Source: Gemmatimonadota bacterium (GTDB taxonomy: Bacteria; Gemmatimonadota; Gemmatimonadetes; Gemmatimonadales; GWC2-71-9). Taken from it: DNA of 63,831 nt. A program made the translations under genes and the position numbers. Shown here in pieces: positions 35,047 through 43,968 of this stretch. The notes beneath the pieces were generated by a model. That model was not told the DNA's origin. It worked only from the letters and a program-made list of their open reading frames with translations, and did no database searches. Numbering within the stretch: position 1 is the stretch's first letter; every line of letters begins with the position of its first letter. The stretch is taken from the NCBI GenBank assembly GCA_020350425.1, contig CP070716.1:1966837-2030667 (forward strand), given 5' to 3'.

Positions 35047-35060
35047 GAGCGGGCCCGCTC
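35047..35060. terminator. 14-bp palindrome between convergent genes
   Basis: GAGCGGG-CCCGCTC is a perfect palindrome just after the DUF4440 stop, overlapping the stop codon of the convergent epimerase gene. As RNA it would form a 5-bp stem with a 4-nt loop. No U-tract. Confidence 0.3.
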
Positions 35061-36051
35061 AGCGCCGCGTCACGAACCACTCGACGGTGCGGCGCAGCGC
35101 GTCGCGGGGGAGCGTGGAGGGCCGCCACCCCAGCTGCCGCTCCGCCTTGGCCGAGGTGTACGGGTTGGGTTGCGTCATGAAGCGGACGCCCGAGGCGGCG
35201 TCGGGGGCGTAGCGGCCGGGCCTCAGGAGGCGCCGCGGGAGGTGCGCGAGGGTCGCGAGCACCTTCGCGGCGCCGACCGGCAGCGGCACGAAGCGCAGCC
35301 GCGTGCCGGTCACCTCACCGATCGTCTCGAAGAACTCGCGCGGCGTCAGGCCACCGTCGTTGGCCGTGTTGAACGCCCCCCGCACGTCGCGGCGGGCCAG
35401 CGCGCACCGCACGGCCTCGGCCACGTTGCCCGCGTACACGACGGCCAGCGGGTTGTCCCCTTTCCCGATGAGTGGGACGATGCCGAGGCGCAGCACGTGG
35501 AGGATTCGCGCCACGAAGATGCGATCCCGCTCGCCGTAGATGACGCACGGCCTGAGCGCCGCGGCGGAGACGCCCAGCTCCTCGGCCCGCTGCCACAGCG
35601 CCGCCTCGGCGAGGCGCTTCGAGCGCGCATAGTAGTCGGGCGTGGCGATCGGCTGGAACGGTGCCTCCTCGGCGACGGGGAGGCCCGGGCCGCCCCGGGG
35701 GCGGCGGCCGTACACGGCCACCGAGGAGATGTGCACCAGGCGGGCACCGTGGCGTGCGGCGGCCTCGACCGCGAGCCGGGTCCCGTGCACGTTCACCTCA
35801 CGGTAGCGCTCCCACCCGACGGGCTGCACCACGAGGGCCGCGGCGTGCACGATGGCATCGCAGCCTTCGGCGGCGTCCCAGCTCTCGGGGCGCTCGACCG
35901 AGCCGAGCACTCCCGCCGCTCCGAGGTCCTCCACGAAGCTCCGGCCGGTGGCACCGCGCACCATGGCCCGCACCTCGTGGCCCTCACGCGCCAGCTGCTC
36001 GATGGTATGGCTTCCCACGAGGCCCGTGCCGCCGGTGACGAATACTCTCAC
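35059..36051 (-). CDS. NAD-dependent epimerase/dehydratase, 3-beta-HSD-like SDR
   Basis: The 330-residue extended SDR has the nucleotide motif VFVTGGTGLVGSH at residue 3, HISSVAVYG and the catalytic YYARSK (Y-x3-K). A C-terminal substrate region with LAVVYAGNVAEAV resembles 3-beta-hydroxysteroid/sterol dehydrogenases and NAD-dependent sugar epimerases. The substrate is not clear. The GTG at 36051 overlaps the transporter stop (GTGA). It is the last gene of the LON-glcDEF-ygfZ-Nramp operon; a functional link to glycolate is not obvious. Confidence 0.85.
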   Translation of the reverse strand: MRVFVTGGTGLVGSHTIEQLAREGHEVRAMVRGATGRSFVEDLGAAGVLGSVERPESWDAAEGCDAIVHAAALVVQPVGWERYREVNVHGTRLAVEAAARHGARLVHISSVAVYGRRPRGGPGLPVAEEAPFQPIATPDYYARSKRLAEAALWQRAEELGVSAAALRPCVIYGERDRIFVARILHVLRLGIVPLIGKGDNPLAVVYAGNVAEAVRCALARRDVRGAFNTANDGGLTPREFFETIGEVTGTRLRFVPLPVGAAKVLATLAHLPRRLLRPGRYAPDAASGVRFMTQPNPYTSAKAERQLGWRPSTLPRDALRRTVEWFVTRR

Positions 36052-37238
36052 AGCGCCAGCAGGATCGCGCGCGCGCCGAGCACGGCGCAGAGCAGCACGA
36101 CCAGCCCTCCCGCGACATTCCCCCGCCAGGTGTTCACGTGCGCTCCGAGGCGCGACCGATCGTTCATGGCGATGAGCAGCACGAGCGCGACGGCGGGAAG
36201 CGCCAGGCCGTTCACGATTTGGGCCAGCAGGATGAGCGGCACGGGCCGCACGCTCGCCAGCGCCGCCAGCGCCCCGAACGCGACGCAGCCGGCCCAGACC
36301 CAGCGGGGGAGCGGGGCGCGCACGTCGCGCCCGCGGCCGAGCACGTCGAGCACGGTGTAGGCGGCGGCGAGCGGCGCCGTGATCGCCGACGACACCCCGG
36401 CGGCCGCGTACCCGAGGGCGAACGCGTGGCTCGCCCACGGGCCGAGGAGCGGCTCGAGTTGCCGAGCCATGTCGCCGGCGGAGTGCACCTGGGTGCCGTC
36501 GAGCGCGGCGGCGGCGGTCACCACGATCGCGCCCGAGACGATCCCGCCGAGTCCGATCGCCAACAGGAGGTCCAGTCGCACCGACGGGAGATCGCTCGCG
36601 TCGGACCAGCGCTCCCGTACCGCCGCCGCGTGCAGAAACAGGTTGTACGGCACGATGGTCGTGCCGATCAGCGCGAGCGCCGTGAATTCGGCACCGGTCG
36701 GCAGCCGGGGGACGAACGCGCCGCCCAGCAGCGTGCCGAGGTGTGGCGCCACCATGATCGCCGTCGTGAGGAACACGAAGCCCATCACCGCGACACACGC
36801 CGCCAGCACCCGCTCGACCAGGCGGTAGCGTCCGGTCCAGAGCAGCAGGCCGGCCAGGACCGCGCCGATCCCCACCCATCCCTTGAGCGGGATGCCGGTC
36901 ACCGACTCGAGTCCCAGTCCGGCGCCGGTCAGGTTGCCGGCCTCGTACGCCGCCGCGCCGCTCACGACAGCGGTGCCAGCGAGCGCCGCGAGGCTGACCC
37001 CGAGCCAGCGCGGGCCCCTGGTGGCCCGCAGCGCCTGTCCCAGGCCCGCTCCCGTCGCGAGACCGAGGCGCGCGCTCATCTCCTGCAGCACGATCGTGGC
37101 GACGGTGGCGAACAGGAGGGCCCACAGCAGGGTGACCCCGAACCGCGCGCCGGCGAGGGTCGCGGTCGTGACCGTCCCCGGACCGATGAACGCCGCCGCG
37201 ATCACCACGCCGGGTCCGACGCCGCGCCAGGCTCTCAC
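36048..37238 (-). CDS. Nramp-like divalent metal transporter with altered metal site
   Basis: The 396-residue membrane protein has about eleven segments and the LeuT-type Nramp fold. In the first unwound helix the family DPGN motif reads FIGPGTVTTAT, with Gly in place of the metal-binding Asp. In helix 6 the MPHN motif reads TTIVPYNLFLHA, with Val for the metal-binding Met. Classic Mn/Fe transporters need those residues, so the substrate may differ (as in Nramp-related Mg or other transporters) or the transporter may be divergent. GTG start at 37238 overlaps ygfZ (GTGA); the epimerase follows with the same overlap. Confidence 0.8.
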   Translation of the reverse strand: MRAWRGVGPGVVIAAAFIGPGTVTTATLAGARFGVTLLWALLFATVATIVLQEMSARLGLATGAGLGQALRATRGPRWLGVSLAALAGTAVVSGAAAYEAGNLTGAGLGLESVTGIPLKGWVGIGAVLAGLLLWTGRYRLVERVLAACVAVMGFVFLTTAIMVAPHLGTLLGGAFVPRLPTGAEFTALALIGTTIVPYNLFLHAAAVRERWSDASDLPSVRLDLLLAIGLGGIVSGAIVVTAAAALDGTQVHSAGDMARQLEPLLGPWASHAFALGYAAAGVSSAITAPLAAAYTVLDVLGRGRDVRAPLPRWVWAGCVAFGALAALASVRPVPLILLAQIVNGLALPAVALVLLIAMNDRSRLGAHVNTWRGNVAGGLVVLLCAVLGARAILLAL

Positions 37239-38257
37239 CGCTCGAGTCGGAAGGGAAGATCGATCGTGCGGGCTGCCGCGCCGCAGGCGACGACCACCTC
37301 GCCGGCCTGCACCTCGTGCCGCAGCATTGCGAGACCCGCGTACTGGCTCCAGTGCCCCACCCACGCCGCGCTGCTCACTCGGCCGACCGTCTTGCCGCCG
37401 TGGATGATGTCGGAGGTGTGGAGGTCGGGGTCCTCGTCGAACATGAGACCCGCCAGCTTCCAGTTCGCGTGGCCGCGGAAGTGGAGCCTCGCAACGGTCT
37501 CCTGGCCGGTGTAGCAGCCCTTGGTGTACGACACGCCGTCGATCTCGTCGTAGCGCACCTCCGGTGGCAGCGTGCGCTCACCGATCTCCGCGCCGAGCCG
37601 CGGCCACCCCGCCAACACCCGCGCCAGCTCGAGCCCGGCCGCGTCCACCGGCGTCACACCGACGTGCCCCAGCGCTTCGAGAAAGAGCCCGCGGTCCGTG
37701 CGGGTGCAGGTGAGCTGGAGCGCAAACGGCATTCCGAGGCTGGGCACGGCGGTCACGTAGGAGGCATCGCCCAGGGTACCCGTGGTCATGCGTCCCGCCT
37801 CGGGCACCGCCAGCCCCGCTCGCTCGGCACTCTCGATCGCCGCCGGCCCCGCCAGCCGGAGCACGGCCACCTTCTCGGTCAGATCCTCGGTGCGGGCGAG
37901 GCGCGGCGGCACCTGGCGGGCGAACTGCGCCGTGAGGGTCGCTCGAGCGGTGCCGGGCGCGAAGATCGTCAGATCGCCGTCCTCCCGCGCCACCCACATG
38001 TCGGAGATGATCATCCCCTTCGGCGTGAGCACCGCGCCGTACACGAAGCACAGCTTGCCGCATGCCTCGAGCTCGTTGGTGAGGAGCCCCTGCATGCACT
38101 GCAGCGCCCCGGGGCCGGTCATGCCGATGACGGCGGCGTCGGCCTGGGCTACCGCCGCGCCCTCCAGCACGGCGTCGGCGTGCCCGGCCGGGACGGCGTC
38201 CCGTCCGATCACGAACACGGCTCCTGCCGCCTGCCTGCCCAGCGCATCACTCGTCAT
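37235..38257 (-). CDS. ygfZ: Folate-binding protein YgfZ (GcvT-like, Fe-S maintenance)
   Basis: The 340-residue protein has the GcvT-like fold and the YgfZ signature VSYTKGCYTGQETVAR (K-G-C-Y-x-G-Q-E) in the second half. YgfZ binds tetrahydrofolate and helps keep certain Fe-S enzymes active. Here it sits within an operon containing the Fe-S subunit GlcF, so a role in its upkeep is plausible. The ATG at 38257 is used because homology (GMTGPGALQCMQGLLTN) starts 45 residues on; it overlaps glcF by 11 nt. Confidence 0.9.
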   Translation of the reverse strand: MTSDALGRQAAGAVFVIGRDAVPAGHADAVLEGAAVAQADAAVIGMTGPGALQCMQGLLTNELEACGKLCFVYGAVLTPKGMIISDMWVAREDGDLTIFAPGTARATLTAQFARQVPPRLARTEDLTEKVAVLRLAGPAAIESAERAGLAVPEAGRMTTGTLGDASYVTAVPSLGMPFALQLTCTRTDRGLFLEALGHVGVTPVDAAGLELARVLAGWPRLGAEIGERTLPPEVRYDEIDGVSYTKGCYTGQETVARLHFRGHANWKLAGLMFDEDPDLHTSDIIHGGKTVGRVSSAAWVGHWSQYAGLAMLRHEVQAGEVVVACGAAARTIDLPFRLER

Positions 38258-39512
38258 AGTACCCCGCCCGGCGATACGACCAATCCAGCAATTCCACAGG
38301 ATGCACGACCGGGATGGACTCGCCCGCGGCCAGCAGGCCGGCGCCGATCTGCATGGCGCATCCCGGGTTCCCCGTCGCCACCACGTCGGGGCGCACGCGG
38401 CGGATGGCCTCGACCTTGTATCCGAGCACCTCGCCCGACAGGCCGGGTTGCGCCAGGGAGTAGCTCCCTGCGCTGCCGCAGCAGAGTTCCGCACCGACGT
38501 GTGTTACCTGGTCCAGCCCGTCGATCGCAGCGAGCAGCTGCCGCGGCTCCCGGGCGACTCCCTGCGCGTGCAAGAGATGGCAGGGGGGATCGTACGCGAC
38601 CCGCAGCCCGAGCGGTGCCCCCCGCCGGGGCCCGCGCGCCGCCAGCAGCTCGCTCACGTCGCGGGTCCGTGCGGCCACGCGGCGCGCGTCTGTCTCGAGC
38701 GGGTCTCCGGCCAGCAGCCGGTCGTACTCCTTGAGCATCGCGCCACACCCCGCGGCATCCACGGCGATGAGCGCATCGCCCGCGAGGGCGGCGAGGGCGC
38801 GCACGTTCTGCCGCGCGAGCCGCACCGCGTCGTCGTGCTGACCGGCGTGGGCGTGCAGCGCTCCGCAACACCCCTGGTCGGGCGCCTCCATCACCTCGTA
38901 CCCGTTGGCGACGAGCACGCGCGCCGTGGCGCGGTGCACGTGGCCGAACAGCCCATCCTGCACGCATCCGGCGAACACGACGACCCGCCGTGGCGTGGGC
39001 GCCTCCGCCGGCTGGGGCTCGGGGGTCCACGCGCCTCGCTCCTTCGGCGCAGGGCAGCGCCGCGGCCGCGTGGCGGCGAGCATACCGAAGGCGAGCCCCA
39101 GGCGGGAAGGACCGGCGAACCGGCGTGCCAGCGGCCGCACGGCGCGGGCGAGGGGAAACACCACGCGACCCAGCGAGCGGTCGGCCATCACCGCGTGCAC
39201 GGCGCGCACCGAGAGCGGGATGGTTCGCTCGTCGGCGAGGCGCCGCCTGCTCGCCTCCAGGGCCGGTGCGTAGCTCACACCCGAGGGGCATACCGGCTCG
39301 CACGCGCGGCACCCGAGGCAGCGGTCCAGATGGGTCTGCACCTGGGGGTCGCGTGCCTCCAGCCGCCCACCCGCCAGGCCGCGGATCAGGGCGATGCGGC
39401 CGCGCGGGCTGTCTGCCTCGTCGCCGGTGACCAGGTACGTGGGGCAGGCTTGCAGGCAGAAGCCGCAGTGCACGCACGGCTCCAGCCCGGCCGCGAGCGC
39501 CGCCTGCGTCAA
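38247..39512 (-). CDS. glcF: Glycolate oxidase Fe-S subunit
   Basis: The 421-residue protein carries two [4Fe-4S] motifs (CVHCGFCLQACPTY at residue 13, and CLGCRACEPVCPSG) followed by two CCG domains (GCCGALHAHAG and CCGSAGSYSL). That is the GlcF layout. It accepts electrons from the flavin subunits GlcD and GlcE and passes them to the quinone pool. The start is a TTG at 39512 that overlaps the glcE stop (TTGA); no ATG or GTG fits before the first cluster. Confidence 0.92.
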   Translation of the reverse strand: MTQAALAAGLEPCVHCGFCLQACPTYLVTGDEADSPRGRIALIRGLAGGRLEARDPQVQTHLDRCLGCRACEPVCPSGVSYAPALEASRRRLADERTIPLSVRAVHAVMADRSLGRVVFPLARAVRPLARRFAGPSRLGLAFGMLAATRPRRCPAPKERGAWTPEPQPAEAPTPRRVVVFAGCVQDGLFGHVHRATARVLVANGYEVMEAPDQGCCGALHAHAGQHDDAVRLARQNVRALAALAGDALIAVDAAGCGAMLKEYDRLLAGDPLETDARRVAARTRDVSELLAARGPRRGAPLGLRVAYDPPCHLLHAQGVAREPRQLLAAIDGLDQVTHVGAELCCGSAGSYSLAQPGLSGEVLGYKVEAIRRVRPDVVATGNPGCAMQIGAGLLAAGESIPVVHPVELLDWSYRRAGYYDE

Positions 39513-40729
39513 GCGTCACCCACCGGGACCACGAGCACGCCAGCCGGGTCGAACGTATGCCGGAGGGCCGAGACCAGCCGTCCCACGCCTTCTCGGTACG
39601 CGCCGAAGTGCCCCGTCTGCGCGCGCACCTCCCAGGGTGCACGCTCGAGGGTGAGGGGCATCTCCTGCTGTGCGGCGGCCCGGCGCAGCAGCTTGAGGCG
39701 CTCGGCCGTCGCGTCGCCGCTCCACCGCACGATCCCCGCTCCCACCCCGACCGACAGCCACCCTTCGGGGAGGTGGTGCTCCACCAGATCGAGCGCGTCG
39801 TCCAGCGAGGTCGGGAGGGTGCCGAGCCTGAGCGTGCTCCCTCCCAGCGTGGCGCCGGCGAGTGCTTCGGGCCACAGCCGTGCGGCCTCCTGCACGGGCA
39901 GCTCGTGAAGCGGAAGCGCAACGGCGCCGCCCACGGCCACGCGCGCGGCGTCGACCTCCGGGTCGGACCCGACCAGGCGCACCGCGAGCATCCAGTCGTT
40001 GGCGCGCGCGGCGCGGGGCGAGAGCACCTCGAGCGCGGCGGGCGTGGTGCCGGTCTCCAGGATCGCCTGGGCGGCGGTGAGCAGCGCGTCGCGCTGCCCC
40101 GAACCCACCAGGGTGAGATCGGCGCGCGGCACGGCGCGGAGCCGGAGCGTGACCGACGTGAGGAGGCCGAATGCCCCGAAGCTCCCCGCGGCGAGCTTCG
40201 TGAGATCGAAGCCCGCGACGTTCTTCACGACGCGCCCGCCCGGTCGGATCACCCGGCCATCGCCCGTCACCAGCGTGACGCCCAGGAGATGGTCGCGCAC
40301 GTTGCCGAATCCGCCGCGCAGCGGGCCTGCCGTACCGGTGGCCACTACCGAGCCGAGCGAGCGCCCGGAGCCGGGGGGGTCGATCGCGGTCCACGTGCCG
40401 TGGTCGGCAAGGGCGCGCCGCAGGTCGTTCCATACCACGCCGGCTTGCACGGTGGCCACCAGATCGGACGCGTCGAGGTGCGGGATCTGGGTCAGCTGCC
40501 CCGTGGTGAGTGCGACGTCGGCTGCGGCGTCGGGGGGCATCCAGCCGGCGGTCCCCTCGATGCGCACCCGCCACCCCTCGGAGGCCGCCGTGCCCAGCAC
40601 GAGGGCGACCGCCTCCTCCGAGCGCGGCGCCACGCGGGGCAGGCCGGCGGCGTCGGTCCCGATGGCCGCGTCCGCGCCCAGGAGCGAACGCAGCCGCCGC
40701 ACGATGCTCAGGCCCGCTCCGCCCATCAC
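39509..40729 (-). CDS. glcE: Glycolate oxidase FAD-binding subunit GlcE
   Basis: The 406-residue protein is a FAD-linked oxidase with a PCMH-type domain: IEGTAGWMPP in place of the GG-NT loop, GSGRSLGSVVATGTAGPLRGGFGNVRD, and GRVVKNVAGFDLTKLAAGSFGAFG. GlcE is the smaller flavoprotein of glycolate oxidase. The GTG at 40729 or the ATG at 40726 can start it; both overlap the glcD stop. It is followed by glcF with a 4-nt overlap. Confidence 0.9.
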   Translation of the reverse strand: MMGGAGLSIVRRLRSLLGADAAIGTDAAGLPRVAPRSEEAVALVLGTAASEGWRVRIEGTAGWMPPDAAADVALTTGQLTQIPHLDASDLVATVQAGVVWNDLRRALADHGTWTAIDPPGSGRSLGSVVATGTAGPLRGGFGNVRDHLLGVTLVTGDGRVIRPGGRVVKNVAGFDLTKLAAGSFGAFGLLTSVTLRLRAVPRADLTLVGSGQRDALLTAAQAILETGTTPAALEVLSPRAARANDWMLAVRLVGSDPEVDAARVAVGGAVALPLHELPVQEAARLWPEALAGATLGGSTLRLGTLPTSLDDALDLVEHHLPEGWLSVGVGAGIVRWSGDATAERLKLLRRAAAQQEMPLTLERAPWEVRAQTGHFGAYREGVGRLVSALRHTFDPAGVLVVPVGDA

Positions 40730-42189
40730 GCACCCCCCCCCGCCGCCGCCATCGGCGCGGGCGCGCCGCCCGCGGCGGCGCGCCTCCAGTCACGGCAGGC
40801 GTGGATGGGGAGCACCTTGCCGGGGTTGGCGATCTCGTCGGGGTCGAACACGAGATGCACCGCGCGCATGGCGCCCAGGGTGTCGCCGTCGAAGATGAGC
40901 GGCATGTAGCGCAGCTTGTCGGCGCCCACCCCATGCTCCCCGGTGATGGTGCCGCCCGCCGCGACGCACACTTCGAGGATCTCGGCCGACGCCCGTTCCA
41001 CCCGTTCCAGCTGATCGGGGTCGCGGCTGTCGAAGGCGATGTTGGGGTGCAGGTTGCCGTCGCCCGCGTGGAAGACGTTGGCGATGTGAATCCCATGCGC
41101 CAGGGCGATGCGATCGACCTGCTCCAGCACGTGGGGCAGGGCCGAGCGCGGGACCACCGTGTCCTGCACGAAGAGGTCGCGATTCACCCGGCCCAGCGCC
41201 CCGAACGCCTTCTTGCGTCCCTGCCACAATCGCTCCCGCTCACTCGCGTCGCTGGCGACCTGTACGGTGCGGGCTCCACACGCCCGCAGGAGTCGCTCCA
41301 CCTCGGCGCCCTCGGCGACCACGACGGCTTCGGCGGCACCGTCCAGCTCCACCAGCAGCACGGCCCCCGCGTCGGTGGGGTATCCCGCCGCGTAGATCGA
41401 GGCCTCTACCGCGCGGATGCAGTTGCGATCGATCATCTCCAGGGCTGCCGGAACGAAACCGTGCCCGATGATCGCGGAGACCGCTTCCCCCGCGATGCGC
41501 AGCGTCTCGAAGTCGGCCAGCAGAGTGCGGACCGCCTTGGGCAGTGGTGTGAGGCGCACGGTAATCCGCGTGGCGATGCCGAACATCCCCTCGCTCCCCA
41601 CGAACAGCCCCACCAGGTCGGGACCCCACGGCTCGCCGTGCTTGGAGCCGAGCGTCGTGACGCTCCCGTCGGGTAGCACGACCTCGAGCTCGAGAATGTG
41701 GTTGGTGGTGACCCCGTACTTCAGGCAGTGCGGGCCTCCGGCGTTCTCGGCCACGTTGCCGCCAATCGTGCACACCGTCTGGCTCGAGGGGTCGGGGGCG
41801 TAGTGCAGCCCATGCGGCTCGGTCGCGGCGGTGAGACGCGTGTTGACCACCCCGGGCTCGACCACGGCGAGGCGGTTCGCCGGGTCGACTTCCAGGATGC
41901 GGGTGAGCCGCGTGAGCGATATCAGCACGGCGTCGGCGTCGGCGAGGGCTCCCCCCGACAGACCCGTGCCGGCGCCGCGGGCGACGAAGGGCACCCGATG
42001 GTACGCCAGGAGCTGCACCACCCGCACGAGCTCCTCCCGGGTTCCCGGGAGCACGACTGCGCCGGGCCGGCTGTGGTGGGTCGGCAGCCCGTCGCTGGCG
42101 TAGGTCTCGAGTTCCGCAGGGGCGACGCGGACCGATCCGCGGCCGACGACGCCGGCGAGGGCGCTGGTCACTCGCGCGGGAACGCCCAT
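40726..42189 (-). CDS. glcD: Glycolate oxidase FAD-linked subunit GlcD
   Basis: The 487-residue protein has the FAD-binding PCMH region (VARGAGTGLSGGALADADAV, CTIGGNVAENAGGPHCLKYG) and the C-terminal FAD-oxidase domain with NVFHAGDGNLHP and TITGEHGVGADKLRYMP, the signature of GlcD and D-lactate dehydrogenases. With glcE and glcF next to it, glycolate is the likely substrate, oxidised to glyoxylate at the inner membrane. It starts 1 nt after the LON-domain gene ends. Confidence 0.92.
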   Translation of the reverse strand: MGVPARVTSALAGVVGRGSVRVAPAELETYASDGLPTHHSRPGAVVLPGTREELVRVVQLLAYHRVPFVARGAGTGLSGGALADADAVLISLTRLTRILEVDPANRLAVVEPGVVNTRLTAATEPHGLHYAPDPSSQTVCTIGGNVAENAGGPHCLKYGVTTNHILELEVVLPDGSVTTLGSKHGEPWGPDLVGLFVGSEGMFGIATRITVRLTPLPKAVRTLLADFETLRIAGEAVSAIIGHGFVPAALEMIDRNCIRAVEASIYAAGYPTDAGAVLLVELDGAAEAVVVAEGAEVERLLRACGARTVQVASDASERERLWQGRKKAFGALGRVNRDLFVQDTVVPRSALPHVLEQVDRIALAHGIHIANVFHAGDGNLHPNIAFDSRDPDQLERVERASAEILEVCVAAGGTITGEHGVGADKLRYMPLIFDGDTLGAMRAVHLVFDPDEIANPGKVLPIHACRDWRRAAAGGAPAPMAAAGGGA

Positions 42190-42190
42190 G

Positions 42191-42865
42191 CTACTCCCGA
42201 AGGTCCATGTCGCTGGCGCGCCCGCCGTTGCCCTTGGTGCGGCGCTGGATGGTGGCTTGTCGCTCCACCTCGTGCCGGAGTCGGCGCAGAGTCGCGGCGA
42301 GGCGCTGCAACCGGTCGCTCACGGAGCGCAGCTCGAGCAGGCCCTGCTTCTCTCGCGGTGCGAGGTCGAGCGCGGCAGCCACTTGGAAGGAGAGGTCCGC
42401 CGGGTCCTCCGGCAGATCCGCGGTCGGCTCGGGCAGCTGGGTCAACCGGCCCACGGCCTGGGCATACAGCGCAAACGCCGTGCGGACCCGGTCGGCGCGG
42501 TCGGCGACGTTCTCGTCAAACGGTTCGTCGTCGAATGGCTCCACCACCGCCACGCGATAGAGACGGTCCGTTTCCACGAACTCGCGCAGCAGGAAGCGCT
42601 CCTCTCCGAGCGTCATGATGTTGTAGCGGCCGTCGGGCATCCGCTGCACAGTCTCGATGTGAGCGCGACACCCCACCGCCCCGGGCGACGGCGACGGATC
42701 GGTATAGGGCGTGGCGCGCACGTATGCGAGGCCGAAGCGTCCGTCGCCCTCCTGGCAGTCGCTCAGCATCTGGCGGTACCGCGGCTCGAAGATGTGGAGC
42801 GGCTCGATCGCCCCGGGAAAGAGGACCAGGGGGAGGGGGAAGATCGGGAGCGTGCGCGTGCGCAT
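42191..42865 (-). CDS. Stand-alone LON peptidase N-terminal (substrate-binding) domain protein
   Basis: The 224-residue protein begins TLPIFPLPLVLFPGAIEPLHIFEPRYR, the Lon substrate-binding domain pattern (PUA-like fold), and then has a helical coiled region. There is no AAA+ or protease domain, so it cannot act as Lon on its own; such proteins are thought to be adaptors or ligands for other factors, which is inference. It is the first gene of the glc operon. Confidence 0.85.
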   Translation of the reverse strand: MRTRTLPIFPLPLVLFPGAIEPLHIFEPRYRQMLSDCQEGDGRFGLAYVRATPYTDPSPSPGAVGCRAHIETVQRMPDGRYNIMTLGEERFLLREFVETDRLYRVAVVEPFDDEPFDENVADRADRVRTAFALYAQAVGRLTQLPEPTADLPEDPADLSFQVAAALDLAPREKQGLLELRSVSDRLQRLAATLRRLRHEVERQATIQRRTKGNGGRASDMDLRE

Positions 42866-42902
42866 GGGTCAAAGCTAACGCGGAATGGGGGTGCAACGAA
42901 CA

Positions 42903-42924
42903 GCGGCCGACTCACGCCGGCCGC
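42903..42924 (-). terminator. Candidate terminator of the sigma factor gene
   Basis: Read leftward, GCGGCCG and CGGCCGC form a 7-bp stem with an 8-nt loop, 30 nt after the sigma gene stop. The bases after it (TGTTCGTT) are T-rich for this genome. It lies just before the LON gene. Confidence 0.45.
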
Positions 42925-42953
42925 CTGGAGGGGACCAACAATGCTGCCGGGAC

Positions 42954-43847
42954 CTATGCTGCTATCCAGAATCCCTTGAGGGCCTCACCGTGCGGGCTCT
43001 CCCGCAGCTTTTCGAAGGCGCGCTCGCGAATCTGGCGAATGCGCTCGCGGGTCACGCCCAGGAGCTCGCCGATCTTCTCGAGCGTCATGCCTTCGGAGCC
43101 CTCCTCGAGACCGTAATACAGGTAGAGGATCTTCCGCTCGCGCGGCGTCAGGTACTTCTCGAACACCTCGTCGATGAACTCCCGCATGAGGCGCCCGTCC
43201 GTCCGCTCCTCGATCTCGCCGCCTTCCTGCCCGGCGAAGCGCTCGCCGAAGGTGGCCGCGTCCTTGTCGGTGCGATCGATGGGGGCGTCGAGCGACATCT
43301 CGGCCGCCGTCATGCGCCGTGCACTGCGCACGTTCTCGACCGTGTCCTCCAACGCCGTGGCGATCTCCTCGTCGGTGGGCTCGCGGCCGAGTTCCTGCGA
43401 GAGATAGGTCTCGGTCCGTGCCATCCGGATGAGGTGGCTGTTCTGATTGAGCGGAATCCGCACGCTGCGGGTCTGCTCCGCCAGGGCCTTGAGCACGGCC
43501 TGGCGCACCCACCAGACGGCGTACGAGATGAACTTCACGCCCTGGTCGGGATCGAACTTCTTGACGGCCTTGAGCAGCCCCTCGTTGCCGATCGCCACGA
43601 GCTCGGCCAGGTCCAGTCCGTGCCCCTGGTACTTCTTCACATAGGAGATCACGAACCGGAGATTGGCCGTCACCAGGCGCTCCGCGCAGGTCTCGTCGCC
43701 GGCGCGCGCGCGCCGAGCCAGGCGCCGTTCCTCCTCCGCCGAGCCGATTAGGGGGAGCTTCTGGATGTCCTGCAGGTACTGGTCAAATGCGCCCGAAACG
43801 GGGGTGCGAAAGAAACCCTTCGACTTCGAGGTGCGCAGTTGGGTCAT
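42954..43847 (-). CDS. RNA polymerase sigma-70 factor, RpoD/RpoS-like group
   Basis: The 297-residue factor has regions 1.2 (QYLQDIQKLPLIGSAEEERR), 2 (NLRFVISYVKKYQGHGLDLA, and FISYAVWWVRQAVLKALAEQ with the promoter-melting aromatic residues), 3 and 4 (LTPRERKILYLYYGL ... TLEKIGELLGVTRERIRQIR). It lacks the long region 1.1 and non-conserved insert, so it could be a short primary factor or an RpoS/HrdB-like relative. The ATG at 43847 has GGGGAG upstream; an extension further upstream has no homology. Confidence 0.92.
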   Translation of the reverse strand: MTQLRTSKSKGFFRTPVSGAFDQYLQDIQKLPLIGSAEEERRLARRARAGDETCAERLVTANLRFVISYVKKYQGHGLDLAELVAIGNEGLLKAVKKFDPDQGVKFISYAVWWVRQAVLKALAEQTRSVRIPLNQNSHLIRMARTETYLSQELGREPTDEEIATALEDTVENVRSARRMTAAEMSLDAPIDRTDKDAATFGERFAGQEGGEIEERTDGRLMREFIDEVFEKYLTPRERKILYLYYGLEEGSEGMTLEKIGELLGVTRERIRQIRERAFEKLRESPHGEALKGFWIAA

Positions 43848-43929
43848 ACACTCCCCAGGAGTAGGTGGGCTTGGGAGAGGACGAGAGGTACCGCAAACCC
43901 CGCCAAAATGACCGACAGCGAGCGCGCCC

Positions 43930-43958
43930 AATGTAAGAACCGCCGGGCACAGCGTCAA
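43930..43958 (-). promoter_or_regulatory. Promoter of the sigma factor gene
   Basis: Read leftward, TTGACG (43958-43953) and TACATT (43935-43930) are separated by 17 nt, close to consensus. Transcription would start near 43923 with a leader of about 76 nt. A DnaA-box-like site (43969-43977) lies 10 nt upstream of the -35 element. Confidence 0.65.
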
Positions 43959-43968
43959 GAAAACGCCA

